From Xestospongia bergquistia (lineage: Eukaryota > Porifera > Demospongiae > Haplosclerida > Petrosiidae): a DNA stretch of 64,000 bases. Below, in pieces: positions 38,577 through 49,480 of this stretch. How positions within the stretch are numbered: the first letter of the stretch is position 1; each line of letters starts with the position of its first letter. The notes beneath the pieces are model-generated. The model was not told the DNA's origin and did no database searches. It was given only the letters and a program-made list of their open reading frames with translations. Location of the stretch: positions 7,334,150 through 7,398,149 of the forward strand of contig OZ014419.1 of NCBI GenBank assembly GCA_963965975.1, given 5' to 3'. The position numbers were made by a program, and so were the translations under genes.

Positions 38577-38869
38577 GTGAGATGAAGGAGCCACCTGTGT
38601 TGAGTAAGCCATTTGAGATGAAGTGACATCCATGATATTTGTAGCAGACTTTGTAACATGAGGAGTATCTCCACAATAAACAGCAGCAACATTATTAACA
38701 TTTTTCTGTTGACTGTATGATAATGAAGTTGATGGACAATTTCCTATTTGGGAGTCAGGTTGAGTTATTAGATGTTCTGAATTATCTATTGAATTAGATG
38801 AAAGAAAGGTCTCCTCATAGTCAAAAGACTCATAACAAAATTTTACGAAATAGTCATGTAAGTTAATAT
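38550..38869 (-). CDS. Tyrosine-rich terminal exon, possible second receptor tail
   Basis: After an acceptor (ttgaatag) at 38870 the minus strand is open for 105 codons to TAA at 38550. It holds [42 protein letters not shown] and [10 protein letters not shown]. No membrane span or fold is present, and composition is Ser/Thr-rich, like a cytoplasmic tail. YSQQ and YSTQ fit the YxxQ pattern known as a STAT-docking site in animal cytokine receptors; whether that holds here is inference. The exon opens in phase 1, as does the receptor exon 11 that normally follows the membrane-span exon (39655-39810, same strand, across the gap). It overlaps the last EFTUD2-like exon on the other strand by 27 bases. 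Confidence 0.5.
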
Positions 38870-39256
38870 CTATTCAATAATTGTAATTATAAATAACTTT
38901 TATAGAATGCAACAAATTTAAATTCATTTAAACATATGCTTACTTGCATATATATTTCATACTTGCAATTGTTTTTTAAATACATTTGAAGGAATTTTAA
39001 AACTTTAATGTCATATTATAATACTTATTTGTATACCCTATACGTGTACTTATGTACTGTATGTACTCAAGATGTATATTGATCTTTATCTGACTTTAGG
39101 TTGTTGATCTATTGGTGGCATGTCTAACTGTGGATGACCAGTAAGTTACTCCCTATTTATAATAAACTGGATTAATCCTGAACAAGCCCCTCATTACTTT
39201 AAATTTAATATTATTTTACTATATATATTAAACCTTCAACACATGCCATAAACACA
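38870..39256. other. Contig end before the gap
   Basis: AT-rich sequence. A short plus-strand open piece (VVDLLVACLTVDDQ) lies between an acceptor at about 39099 and a donor at about 39141, with no known family. The contig ends at 39256. Confidence 0.4.
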
Positions 39257-39456
39257 NNNNNNNNNNNNNNNNNNNNNNNNNNNNNNNNNNNNNNNNNNNN
39301 NNNNNNNNNNNNNNNNNNNNNNNNNNNNNNNNNNNNNNNNNNNNNNNNNNNNNNNNNNNNNNNNNNNNNNNNNNNNNNNNNNNNNNNNNNNNNNNNNNNN
39401 NNNNNNNNNNNNNNNNNNNNNNNNNNNNNNNNNNNNNNNNNNNNNNNNNNNNNNNN
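39257..39456. other. Assembly gap, 200 N
   Basis: Exactly 200 N, so probably a placeholder of arbitrary size. The sequence resuming at 39457 corresponds to 60523, about 14 bases beyond receptor exon 12 in copy 2. The gap therefore stands at the edge of the inverted duplication. Confidence 0.98.
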
Positions 39457-39548
39457 AATGAAAGAAATATATGGACAACTGGATATACAATGCTTGACAG
39501 CAATCAAATTTCTAGTTGATTTTAAGTAATAATAAATGTATCATATAC

Positions 39549-41371
39549 CTCATATTGATTTCTTTGAGTAGCTTCATTTGATGTTACATTATTCCTTGAT
39601 AATTCTAATGTTGAAAATTCATTTTAATTTAACAAAAATTAATGATGTACTTACTCTTTTTACAAATCACAACTCCTCCTAATAATATAACAAATATTAG
39701 AAGTGCAAGTCCTCCACATACTCCTCCAACAATTGGTACCAGACTCTGTCTTTCAGGCAAAAGGGTAGCAAGAGGTGTCACAGTCATATCAGATGTAACT
39801 ATATTGATACCTACAAGTAAGTATATATAATGTTGACTAATAAATGCTATACCTGATGTAACCATAACAATGCCTTCAGTAAAAGTAATTTCATTTTTTT
39901 CTGAAACATCTTTATATAGACAATCTTCAGTTATTGTAACTCTGTATGTAAAGACTTACTATCATGTGCTAATGTTGATTTAGAAACCGTTATATGATCT
40001 AATGTGAACATATCTAGAATTATATATTATAACATTTATTTTGCCAAATCACAATATTCTTGCCTTGAGACGATTGAAGTGAACTAGCCAGAAAAGTATC
40101 TATGAAACAGAAATGTAAAACAAAATTATTTACATTAGAATTTAGAATTACTGACCAGCTATCTCAGTAGCTATTGAAATGGAGAGTGAAGAAGATAATA
40201 TCAAAGGAATTATTACTATAGAGTTTTAAAATATTTCACTTTGTTTCTGATATCTCCTCAGTTACCTTGTATGTTAACTCTTGGTCCGAGTCCAATTATA
40301 TTTTCAGCTGTTACAGTCACATTATACTTGTTACCATAACTAATACTATTAAAAGTAATTTGGGTTTTATTATTTGTAATATTATGTATTATACTCCCAT
40401 CAGATGATGTGAGGTTATGATTAATATGATAACGTATTATTGGAGGTCTCATTGAATACTCAGGAGGCTAAAAAATTTAAATAAACATCAAAAAACTATA
40501 ACTGTAAACTGCTTATACCTGCCACTGAATTGAAAGTGTACTCTGTAAATCAATAAAGTAAGTAAGATTTACAACAGATTCTGGGACTATGAATAATCAT
40601 TAATTTGTCATGTGAAAAATTTATTTACCATCAAACAGGAGATATGCAAACTTAGTGCTATTTCCAGTCTCACCATCTTTATCGATACTTTTAACAGTAA
40701 ATGAGTAGTTACTGCCTTTTACTAATCCATATATTTCCAGAGATGTGATATTATTTTCTGTCTTAACCGTTGTCATGGTGTTGTGTGTTTTATTGAACAC
40801 AGTTACAATATAATTAATTATACATTGACTACCACTAACTGGTGATGTCCATGTAACAACTACTGTATCAGCAGTTGTAGCTACAATACTGAGGTTTAAT
40901 GGAGCTGTGGGTTTACCTATATACATTTAGAGAAACAGTACATTTTGTTGAAGTATATACCTGTAATCATTATTTTACATGATTTAACATCACTTCCACT
41001 ATGGCACTTAATATCTTTGTTGTGTAGTATAGCAGTAGCCGTAAAAGACAGTGCAGCTATTATACTATTGTTCTGATATGATACAAACTTTGCAGTAAAT
41101 GGACCACTAGTTAAATGTGGTCCATGTTGAAGAATTCGAAGATCTTCAGTTCCACCCATTAAGTTAGGAACAGTCCATGTTATAAGATTCTCTCCGATAC
41201 CAGTGCAAGTATATGTCACATTATCCCGAAGACAATTATCATAATCACAAGGAAGGATTACTTCAGATGTTAATTGTTCTATGGAAAATATATAATACAA
41301 TAAAAATTTATATAGATATTTGAACCTATGAAAAGTAGAAGAAGGATTCTTGCTGAAATGCTTTGGTCCAT
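39549..41371 (-). CDS. Ig/FN3 membrane receptor, head exons 1-11 only (copy 1)
   Basis: Exons 41371-41326, 41278-40961, 40916-40629, 40586-40519, 40467-40266, 40215-40156, 40099-40064, 40013-39960, 39939-39853, 39810-39655 and 39604-39549 equal those of the complete copy at 59903-62437. They give the signal peptide, Ig-like domain, two FN3 domains, stalk, membrane span and juxtamembrane exon. The ITIM tail exons that should follow are missing. The sequence breaks into N 93 bases after exon 11. What lies left of the gap is the different tail exon at 38550-38869. Confidence 0.82.
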
Positions 41372-41793
41372 CTTGCAAGTTATCATAAAAGATACATGGA
41401 AATACTTTGTCGTGTCACCTTATAAAAGGCACATTGTTATGAAAACAATTCTTAGAATTACAAAACATTTGTTGTAGTTTTATTTTCTTGTAGTGATATT
41501 TCCTCAATTAATATTATGAGATATTATATAGTACTGAACTAATGGTCTTGATGTATCAATATTTGACTATACAGTACATTAATGATATATGCATAATACC
41601 TCACAGAATGTTGTTAATAACCCCTCATAAATAGTAGTCACATTTACATTTAAATTAATTAATAATGAATTGAATAATCAGTGAAGTTCGTACTTTGCAC
41701 TCTAATTGACAATATGTCCAATACTGTCCAACTTCTTAGTAAAAGTTATTGATTCTCCAATCACAGCTATTCCTAGTATTTTGCTCGTGCTCA

Positions 41794-42052
41794 ATGCATC
41801 GGAGGCCAAGTTCTTCATTACAACCTCGTTCTGAGAAGAAAAAAGTGCCTGGTAGCTCAGTTTTGTTATCACCTCCAATTGTTCAGTCAGGTTTGTTTAT
41901 GTCAATTATTATGTATTTAATACCTTTTACATTACAGGAGAGGACATATTTTTCTGAGGAATGTGAAAGCGCTACAAACAGAGTACAAGAAGACACGTCA
42001 TAATCCACAGATTGTCATTGAACTAATGGCATCTACATTTCCAAAGCGCTGA
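41794..42052 (+). pseudogene. Short unrecognised gene, divergent from the receptor
   Basis: Exon 1 (41794-41890) starts MHRRPSSSLQPRSEKKK and ends with PPIVQS before a donor. Exon 2 from 41938, in the joined phase, stops after six codons (GEDIFF). One extra T in the ATATTTTTC run would open RNVKALQTEYKKTRHNPQIV followed by IELMASTFPKR and a stop at 42052. That longer reading looks like real protein, so a one-base homopolymer loss is likely, real or technical. I do not recognise the family. It starts about 420 bases from the receptor start on the opposite strand, leaving a divergent promoter region. Confidence 0.45.
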
Positions 42053-42193
42053 GAAAATATAACAAGAACTCTTATGATCTCTGTACTTCATTTGAAAAGT
42101 ATCAAACTATAACAGTAGCTTTATGTCATACTGCATTAACATCAGTACAATTTATATTTCTACCATTGTCATTAGATGTGATATGTTGAAGTC

Positions 42194-42415
42194 CACTGGC
42201 GGATCAGGGGGGGGGGGGTGCACATGGACCTCCTTTTTTGCTCTATAATATTCATGTTCAATCATCAAGTCACAGCCTGTGGTATACAATTATTACTTTA
42301 AGTATGTTCATAGCAACCACACCTTGCAATTAAAAGGGTTTGCTATGAATAATAAATTTATGAATATTTATTAGGTTTGTGCACCCCCTATTTCTGCACT
42401 CTGGATCCGTCAGTG
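42194..42415 (+). mobile_element. Candidate MITE with terminal inverted repeats (copy 1)
   Basis: The 222-bp segment starts CACTGGCGGATC and ends GATCCGTCAGTG (12-bp inverted ends, one mismatch). It is flanked on both sides by gaagtc (42188-42193 and 42416-42421), which would be a 6-bp target-site duplication. A G-run then GTGCAC inside the left end mirrors GTGCACCCCC near the right end. The ends resemble hAT-like CAGTGGCGGATC termini, though hAT elements make 8-bp duplications. No coding capacity. The copy at 63260-63481 is part of the larger duplication. Confidence 0.7.
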
Positions 42416-42421
42416 GAAGTC

Positions 42422-43855
42422 TATACCTGTATAATTATAATGTTCAATGATTGTATTGTGTACTTGTATTTATCATTCAAATCTTCCCAGAAACTTAAAC
42501 CTCAATCTTATCCGTAACATTTTCGCATATTTTGAGTATTTTGACTATTTTCATATTGAATTCATATTGTTGTCAAATCATTGATAAATGATAATAATGA
42601 AATTATTTTAAATAAAGTTATTTTGAATAGTAATTGCTTAAACTGTTGCCGCACACGGGCGTAAGTACAATTAATTTGCTCCCACCATCAAATGGTAAAC
42701 ACAGAATAGTATAGCATTGTACTACAATATACTTGTTAAAACTTGGTGCAAACAGAATGCAGTACAACAGTCAATTTAATTCATAAATATGTATACTCAG
42801 TTGTCTTTTTAACAAATCTATGAAGAAATGTGAAGGAAACAATAAACAATAATGGTTGTTTAACTAATTACACAGATCTGCTCAAGAAAATAGTGATTTG
42901 TTGTTTATTTTTCTCAAAGTAAATTGATTTAACTTTAGTCTTGTTTCAGTAATTATATTTTAAATGAAATTTAGTGACAATTACAAAGGATTATAAGAAT
43001 TATTAATAGATGGTCAGTGAACCAGCGTACTTGTCATAGATAAATTATATTATCATTGACATTTCAAAAGGGAATAAAATTTCACATGACATGACAACTA
43101 ACATAAAACCGAAAATAGACAGACTAGTCACAAATCATAACATGTTATGTTTGGGAAATTTACATCAGTTTTGAAAGTAACTCGTATGTAATGTATATTA
43201 TATGTATATGTTATCAAATGAATATAGTACACTTTATATATGTGCTGTTTTACCATGGGAGACTGCTTGATTACAAATGATAATTACATGTATTATGTTT
43301 TGTTTTATAAGTTTGTAACAAAGAATTTAGTTTAGTCAACTTGTGGTTGATGTTAAGGTAAATTTGGTATGGTCTCTCGTAATATGCCTCATTCTGATAT
43401 TAATAACAAAATATTATATTATAATAAATTGACAAAATAAATGATTAAACTTATAGCAAAGTCAGTTGGGATGTATACTGGGCAGCTTTTGAAATATGTC
43501 ATTGTCGCTAAGTTGTGGGTTATTTTCCCTCATGTTCGTCATCAAAATTTCAGTTGTCTTTTGTTCTAGTCAAGTCCAAACAGTGAATAAATATAGGTCT
43601 CCTTAACTGTTGTGCAAGTATCTGTCCAGTTTTCTGTGCTTGTGATCTGTCCTAATTCTGTTAATAATTGTGTTTTGTCGTCAGACGTCTTTAAGCACTC
43701 TCTTTCAAAATGCCTTCTATCGTAGATAGACGTGGTGACAGTTTACAAACGTAAACGGAAACATTCTAAAATTTGTACAGAAATATAATGGAAGAAAAAA
43801 GTGTCTATTCCGTATACTCTATTTATTTTAACCCCTTGTATCTTCTCGAAGAGAA
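42422..43855. other. AT-rich intergenic stretch
   Basis: I see no supported exon or repeat. Confidence 0.4.
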
Positions 43856-44362
43856 ATGATGGCTTCAATGCAAGAAACATTTGTTGGAGGGGAGTTTTGG
43901 TCCACACGAAATATAATGGAAGAAAAAAGGTATAGCTTTGAAAAAATGACCGAGAATATGGCATGTGGTAGTGGTAGAGCGTGTTGTCCTTGTAACAAGA
44001 AGGGCTACTGTCGTAACTGTTGTTGTGTGAAGAGTGGTCATTTTTGTATGTCCTGTCTACCCTCGAAGCTTGGCAACTGTGCCAACTTACCTGTTAAACA
44101 GTCGCCGTCTCCTGTTCCCTACCCAACATACTCGGCATCACGTGCTCGGTCTCCCTCTCCTGTTCCTGCTCAGCCTTCCGCGGTGTCACCCAACCATACT
44201 TCGCCAGCATCCTTGTTGTCTTCTCACAATTCGGTGGTTGACCTACCTTCGTTCAAGACTGTGTCTGACCCTAACTTCGTGTGGGGTGTCCTTTCTGGTA
44301 ATGAGTGTATTTCTGTGATCAACAGATGCTATTCAAAGTATGTGAAAGAATTTGTATTATGA
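43856..44362 (+). CDS. Cys-rich motif ORF, probably transposon-linked
   Basis: A 168-codon open frame. Its middle packs Cys in ACGSGRACCPC-like order. The frame reads MACGSGRACCPCNKKGYCRN, CCCVKSGHFCMSCLPSKLGN and CANLP, followed by a Ser/Pro-rich stretch. The CxxCxxxxCxxC..C..C..CLPxxLGxC pattern recalls Cys-rich modules carried by retroelement proteins in sponge and cnidarian genomes. That recollection is not checked, so the link is an inference. ATG choice lies between 43856 and 43865. The last codons (KYVKEFVL and stop) lie within the first unit of the tandem repeat that follows, so the frame ends by running into satellite. Confidence 0.5.
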   Translation: MMASMQETFVGGEFWSTRNIMEEKRYSFEKMTENMACGSGRACCPCNKKGYCRNCCCVKSGHFCMSCLPSKLGNCANLPVKQSPSPVPYPTYSASRARSPSPVPAQPSAVSPNHTSPASLLSSHNSVVDLPSFKTVSDPNFVWGVLSGNECISVINRCYSKYVKEFVL

Positions 44363-45160
44363 GAATAAGGTGGGACATATGTCCTTTGGGGTTTCAATAA
44401 CAACTTGTTGTGTGGTTATCCCTGGTGAATAATACTTTCTTTACATGCTTCCCTGACCTCATTAAGTAAGTGAAAGAATTTGAAATAAGAAAATAATGAG
44501 GGACATATGTCCCTTAGGGCTTCAATCACAATTCCTTTTGTGGTTCTCCCAGGTGAATAATTTTTGCTGTTCTTGCTTCCTGATCATATTAAGTATGTGA
44601 AAGAATTTGTATTATAATAATCAGGTGGGACATATGTCCCTTTGGGGTTCAACCATAACTCCTTTTGCGATCATCCCTGGTTGATAATACTTGCTTCCCT
44701 GACGACATTAAGTATGTGAAAGAATTTGTATCATGACAATAAGAAGGAGCATACGTCCCTTTGGGGTTTCAATCACAACTCCTTTTGTGGTTATCCCTGT
44801 TGAATAATACTTGGTGTACATGCTTCCCTGATCGCATTAAAAATGTAAACAAATTTGTATTAAAATTGTCAGGTGGGACATATGTCCCTTTGGGGTTTAA
44901 TCATAACTCCTTTTGTAGTAATCCCTGGTTAATAATACTTGTTATACATACTTTCCTGATCACATTAAACAAAAAAAAAATTTGTAATATGATTTTCATG
45001 AAGGACATATGTCCTTGTAGTGTTTTACGGATAACTGTCTTGTATGAAGACCCTGGTAATTTGTAGCTTTTGATTCTGATTTCCTGACCTAGATTTTTAC
45101 TTTTTATGTTTTAAAATAACATTTCCCTGCAAGGACATATGTCTTTTTAGATTTCACTGT
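44335..45160 (+). repeat. Satellite of about 125 bp with a palindromic core
   Basis: Units begin 'aagtatgtgaaagaatttgt', carry the near-palindrome gggacatatgtccc followed by 'tttggggtttcaa', and end near 'cttccctgatc'. Cores are found at about 44370, 44500, 44627, 44753, 44878, 45002 and 45133, so roughly seven units of 120-130 bases that decay toward the right. The first unit overlaps the stop of the Cys-rich ORF. Confidence 0.9.
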
Positions 45161-46380
45161 TTTGATGGTAGGGTTGAGTAAAGCATACTTAATAGTACTT
45201 GAAAATATATGTTTTTCCTACCAGGGTGAAGTATAAATAGCATCAGGGTAATTTTCTAAGTCAGGGACATAAAAGGACATACTTCAGGTATTGACAATTA
45301 AAAAAATTATAATTAATCAATAGTTGCAGGGTTTGGGCAGGAGTTTGTGGGGTTTCACTCCCTGATAAATATAGTATCTCCTGTATAGTTTTTCGCCTTG
45401 TATTTGAATTCATTTTTTAATGACATTCTATTAAATATCTATGAATATATTGTAAAAACCATGACCTTTTTCAGAATTTTTTTGACATAAATGGAATCTG
45501 GAGATAATTCTGAACACATTGATATATTGTTTTTGCCAATTCGGAGCTTTTTAATACAGTTTCTGGATTTTAGTCTATCATGTGGTTTTGAATATAACAC
45601 CTCTATTTATGTAGGGTTTTTCATAGGACCAATGGGGTTTTAAAGAGCAAGAAATGAGCTATCTTTTGGTATGTTTAATTGTTAATTTCATGACTCTATT
45701 GAATTTTACCAATTTTTTTAAAAAGATGAATTGACTAATTTCATGAAATTTTAAAAATTTTCATTCAAAAAATATTTTTTTCTCAAAGATGCAACATTTT
45801 CAGGACTTAAATTTTTTTTTGTAGGTAGACACATCATAGTTCTATTAAACAAAATTATAAGAAAAATTTTAACAAGCTTATTTTTTTTATTAAAAATCAT
45901 AAAATGTAACTAAGTTTTTCATTTTTTATAATTTTTTGGCCCCACCCATTGACAATTTAGGGGGTGTGGTGAAAGGTCACATGATGTACTACCCAAATAC
46001 ACATTTCCCTGATAGGCGGATGTCGGACCTCGGTCAGGTCTATAGGGTTTAGGGTTTAGGGTTACTTCTGCATTTGCATTTCACGATATTGATGCCTGAA
46101 TTTTTAGATTTATTAATAAAAAAAGGAATTGTACTGGAAAAATTCATTGAGTATACTGTTAAACAAATAGTAGTTCATTATTAAGATACTCCTGTTATTA
46201 ATACCTCTCAGATTTTATATGACATAACACAATTAAACGCAAGAGATATCATGAAATTTATTTAATGTTTAGCATAACCAATACCATCCGGGTTAATAGC
46301 ATACACAATTAACCCAATTATTGTTACTTGTTTTCTGTTCTAACTACAAATCAAATAATTCATTACTTAATTATCAGCGG
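45161..46380. other. AT-rich stretch with a telomere-like motif
   Basis: No exon found. 'agggtttagggtttagggtt' at about 46045 is three units of TTTAGGG, a telomere-like heptamer inside the sequence. T-rich runs are common at 45700-45950. Confidence 0.5.
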
Positions 46381-46409
46381 TATGAGAGCCTTTTGAGAGG
46401 TATACTTAC

Positions 46410-46882
46410 CAAACCACAACGAGGACAAGGTGATTCTAACAAGTTCCTTTAATTGGCCTTCCTGATCAGGTAAATTAGCAGATGCTTTGTATGATTCTTT
46501 CTCTTCTTGTGGAGGTAGATAATCCTCAGATCGAAAAAACTCACAAGTTGTAGCATCAAATGAACATATCTAAAAGGAAGATGGTCTCTGACAACAACTA
46601 ATAGTAAAGACTTGCCCTGCTATTTTTTCACCACAAAGCCAACAAAAGTAAGCTCCACATTTCCAACAAGTCATTTTGTTATACCCACCAATTTTATGTA
46701 TAATTGTATTACATTTTGGACATTGTTTGACGTTACGATGGAATGTAAACACAACATACCCTAATAAAACAATAAAATAAATTTAAAAATAATTCTACTA
46801 ACTTTTAATTCATCAATTCTCCTTTCAGTGTCTTCTTGTGATTTTGGTTTCTCCTTAACAATGTCTTCATTGTGTACAATCT
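46410..46882 (-). pseudogene. RBR-type E3 ligase remnant (RNF14-like RING2), catalytic Cys replaced
   Basis: RBR ligases pass ubiquitin from E2 to a Cys in RING2 and then to the substrate. Minus-strand exons at about 46882-46812 (EKPKSQEDTERRIDELK), 46760-46612 and 46569-46410 are seen. The middle one reads NVKQCPKCNTIIHKIGGYNK and MTCWKCGAYFCWLCGEKI. This matches RING2 of RNF14 (SCPCCGTPIEKLDGCNKMTC..C..YFCWIC), with zinc ligands kept. The residue matching the catalytic Cys (GGC-N-K-M) is Tyr, codon TAT, a one-base change from TGT. The third exon ends near SPCPRCG. RING1 and IBR are not found nearby. It is either a dead remnant or a protein without ligase chemistry. Confidence 0.72.
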
Positions 46883-47139
46883 AAGCACAATAACAATATT
46901 AGTCAATATACAACTCGCAATCATTAGAACATTATATCATTTTACAACAGAACAATAATAATTAACAAATTAGTAGTAAATAATAGATATAACTTGCATA
47001 TAGTATATCATGACCACACTAGATCTAGATCATCTCAAGTTGATATAGAACAAGTTACTATAAAATTGTAAGAGAAAAATAGTATAAAAATTTATTTAGC
47101 AGTTATCATCTCATACCTTAGTTTATCTTTTGGTGCAGT

Positions 47140-49480
47140 TCTGACAATTATTTATTGATATTACTTGTGATCTGAACGTGTCTTTTACAATATAATAGTT
47201 TGTAAGTATGATGAAATAAAGTATAAATTCTAAGTGTATTTAAATCCAACGTGTTCCTTTTTATTTACTCTATTGCTTTTCCTTCATATATATGATGCTG
47301 TTATTATTTGTGATCTGAACGTGTCCTTCACAATATAATAGTTTGTGCGTATGATGAAATATAGTATAAATTCTAAGTGTATTTAAATCCAATGTGTTCC
47401 TTTTTATTTAATCTATTGCGTTTCTTTTCATATATATGATACTGTTATTATTTGTGATCTGAATGTGTCATTTACAATATAATAGTCGGTAAGTGTGATG
47501 ACATAAAAATAGTATAAGATCTAAGTGTATTTAAATCCAACGTGTTCCTTTTCGTTTCCTCTATTGCTTTTCTTTTCATATCTTTGATGCTGTTATTACT
47601 TGTGATCTGAACATGTCCTTTACAATATAATGGAATTTAAGTGTGATGAAATATAGTATAAATTCTAAGTGTCTTTAAATCCAATGTGTTCCTTTTTATT
47701 TATTCTATTGTTTTTTTCATATATATGATACTGATAATACTTGTGATCTGAATATGTCCTTTACAAAATAGTAGTCGGTAATTGTGATGAAATATAGTAT
47801 AAATTCTAAGAGTATTTAAATCCAACGTCTTCCTTTTTATTTACTCTGTTGCTTTTCTTTTCATATTTATGATGCTGTTATTACTTGTGATCTGAATGTG
47901 TCCTTTATAATATAATAGTTGGAAGTATGATGGAATATAGCATAAACTCTAAGTCTATTTATATCCAATTTAGTTTACTCTATTGCTTTTCTTTTCATAT
48001 ACATGATACTGTTATTACTTGTGATCTGAACATGTCTTTTACAATATAATAGTTTGTAAGTATGATGAAATATAGTATAGATTCTAAGTGTATTTAAATC
48101 TAATGTGTTCCTTTTATTTACTTTATTCCTTTTATATTCATATATATGATACTGTTATTACTTCTGATCTGAATGTGTCATTTATAATATAATAGTCTGT
48201 AAGTGTCTATTTAAATCCAATGTGTTCCTTTTTATTTACTCTATTGCCTTTCTTTTAATATATATGATACTGTTATTACTTGTGATCTGAATGTGTACTT
48301 TACATTATAATAGTTTGTAGGTATGATGAAATATAGTATAAATTCTAAGTATATTTAAATCTAATGTGTTCCTTTTTATTTAATCTATTGCTTTTCTTTT
48401 CATATTTATGATGCTGTTATTACTTGTGATCTGAACGTGTCCTTTATAATATAATAGTCGGTAAGTATAATGAAATATAGTATGAATTCTAAGTGTATTT
48501 AAATCCAATTTGGTTTACTCTATTGCTTTTGTTTTTATATATATGATACTGTTATTACTTGTGATCTGAATGTGTCTTTTACAATATAATAGATTGTACG
48601 TATGATGAAATATAGTATAAATTCTAAGTGTATTTAAATCCAATGTGTTCCTTTTTATTTAATCTATTGCGTTTCTTTTCATGTATATGATACTGTTATT
48701 ATTTGTGATCTGAATGTGTCATTTACAATATAATAGTCGGTAAGTGTGATGACATAAAAATAGTATAAGATCTAAGTGTATTTAAATCCAACGTGTTCCT
48801 TTTTGTTTCCTCTATTGCTTTTCTTTTCGTATCTTTGATGCTGTTATTACTTTGTACATGTGATCTGAACATGTCCTTTACAATATAATAGTCGGTAATT
48901 GTCATGAAATATAGTATAAATTCTAAGTGTATTTAAATCCAATATGTTCCTTTTTGTTTACTCTATTGCCTTTCTTATAATATATATGATAATGTCATTT
49001 CTTGTAATCTGAATGTGTACTTTACAATATAATAGTTTGTAAGTATGATGAAATATAGTATAAATTGTAAGCCTATTTAAATCCGATTTAGTTTACTCTA
49101 ATGCTTTTCTTTTCATATATATGATACTATTATTACTTGTGATCTGAACGTGTCTTTTACAATATAATATTCGGTAAGTGTGATGAAATATAGTATAAAT
49201 TCTAAGTGTATTTAAATCCAATGTGTTCCTTTTTACTTACTCTATTGCTTTTTTTTCCATATATATGATACTGTTATTACTTGTGATCTGAATGTGTCCT
49301 TTACAATATAATAGACGGTAAGTGTGATGAAATATAATATAAATTCTAAGTGTACTTCAATCCAATATCTTCATTTTATTTACTCTATTGTTTTTCTTTT
49401 TTTCTGGTGTTATGATGCTGTTATAACTTGCGATCTGAATATGTCCTTTACAATAATTTATAATAGTTGGTAAGTGTGAT
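47140..49480 (+). repeat. Satellite of about 141 bp, about 16-17 copies (arm 2, longer)
   Basis: The same unit as at 21290-22888, in reverse complement ('tgtgatctgaatgtgtccttt', then 'acaatataatag'). It covers about 2.3 kb against 1.6 kb in arm 1. The extra five or so units (47140-47882) have no partner in the window. Confidence 0.92.

Larger units (their letters stand above)
39457..42934 (+). repeat. Direct duplication, copy 1 (second copy 60523-64000)
   Basis: Every position has its partner at +21066 through to the window end. All compared stretches agree and no indel was seen. Copy 2 is cut by the window end, so the true length of the duplicated unit is unknown. If it went on it would be a tandem unit of 21066 bases. 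Confidence 0.97.

Noticed and set aside
39211-39507. Open frames running across the gap
   Set aside because: They consist of N and have no meaning.
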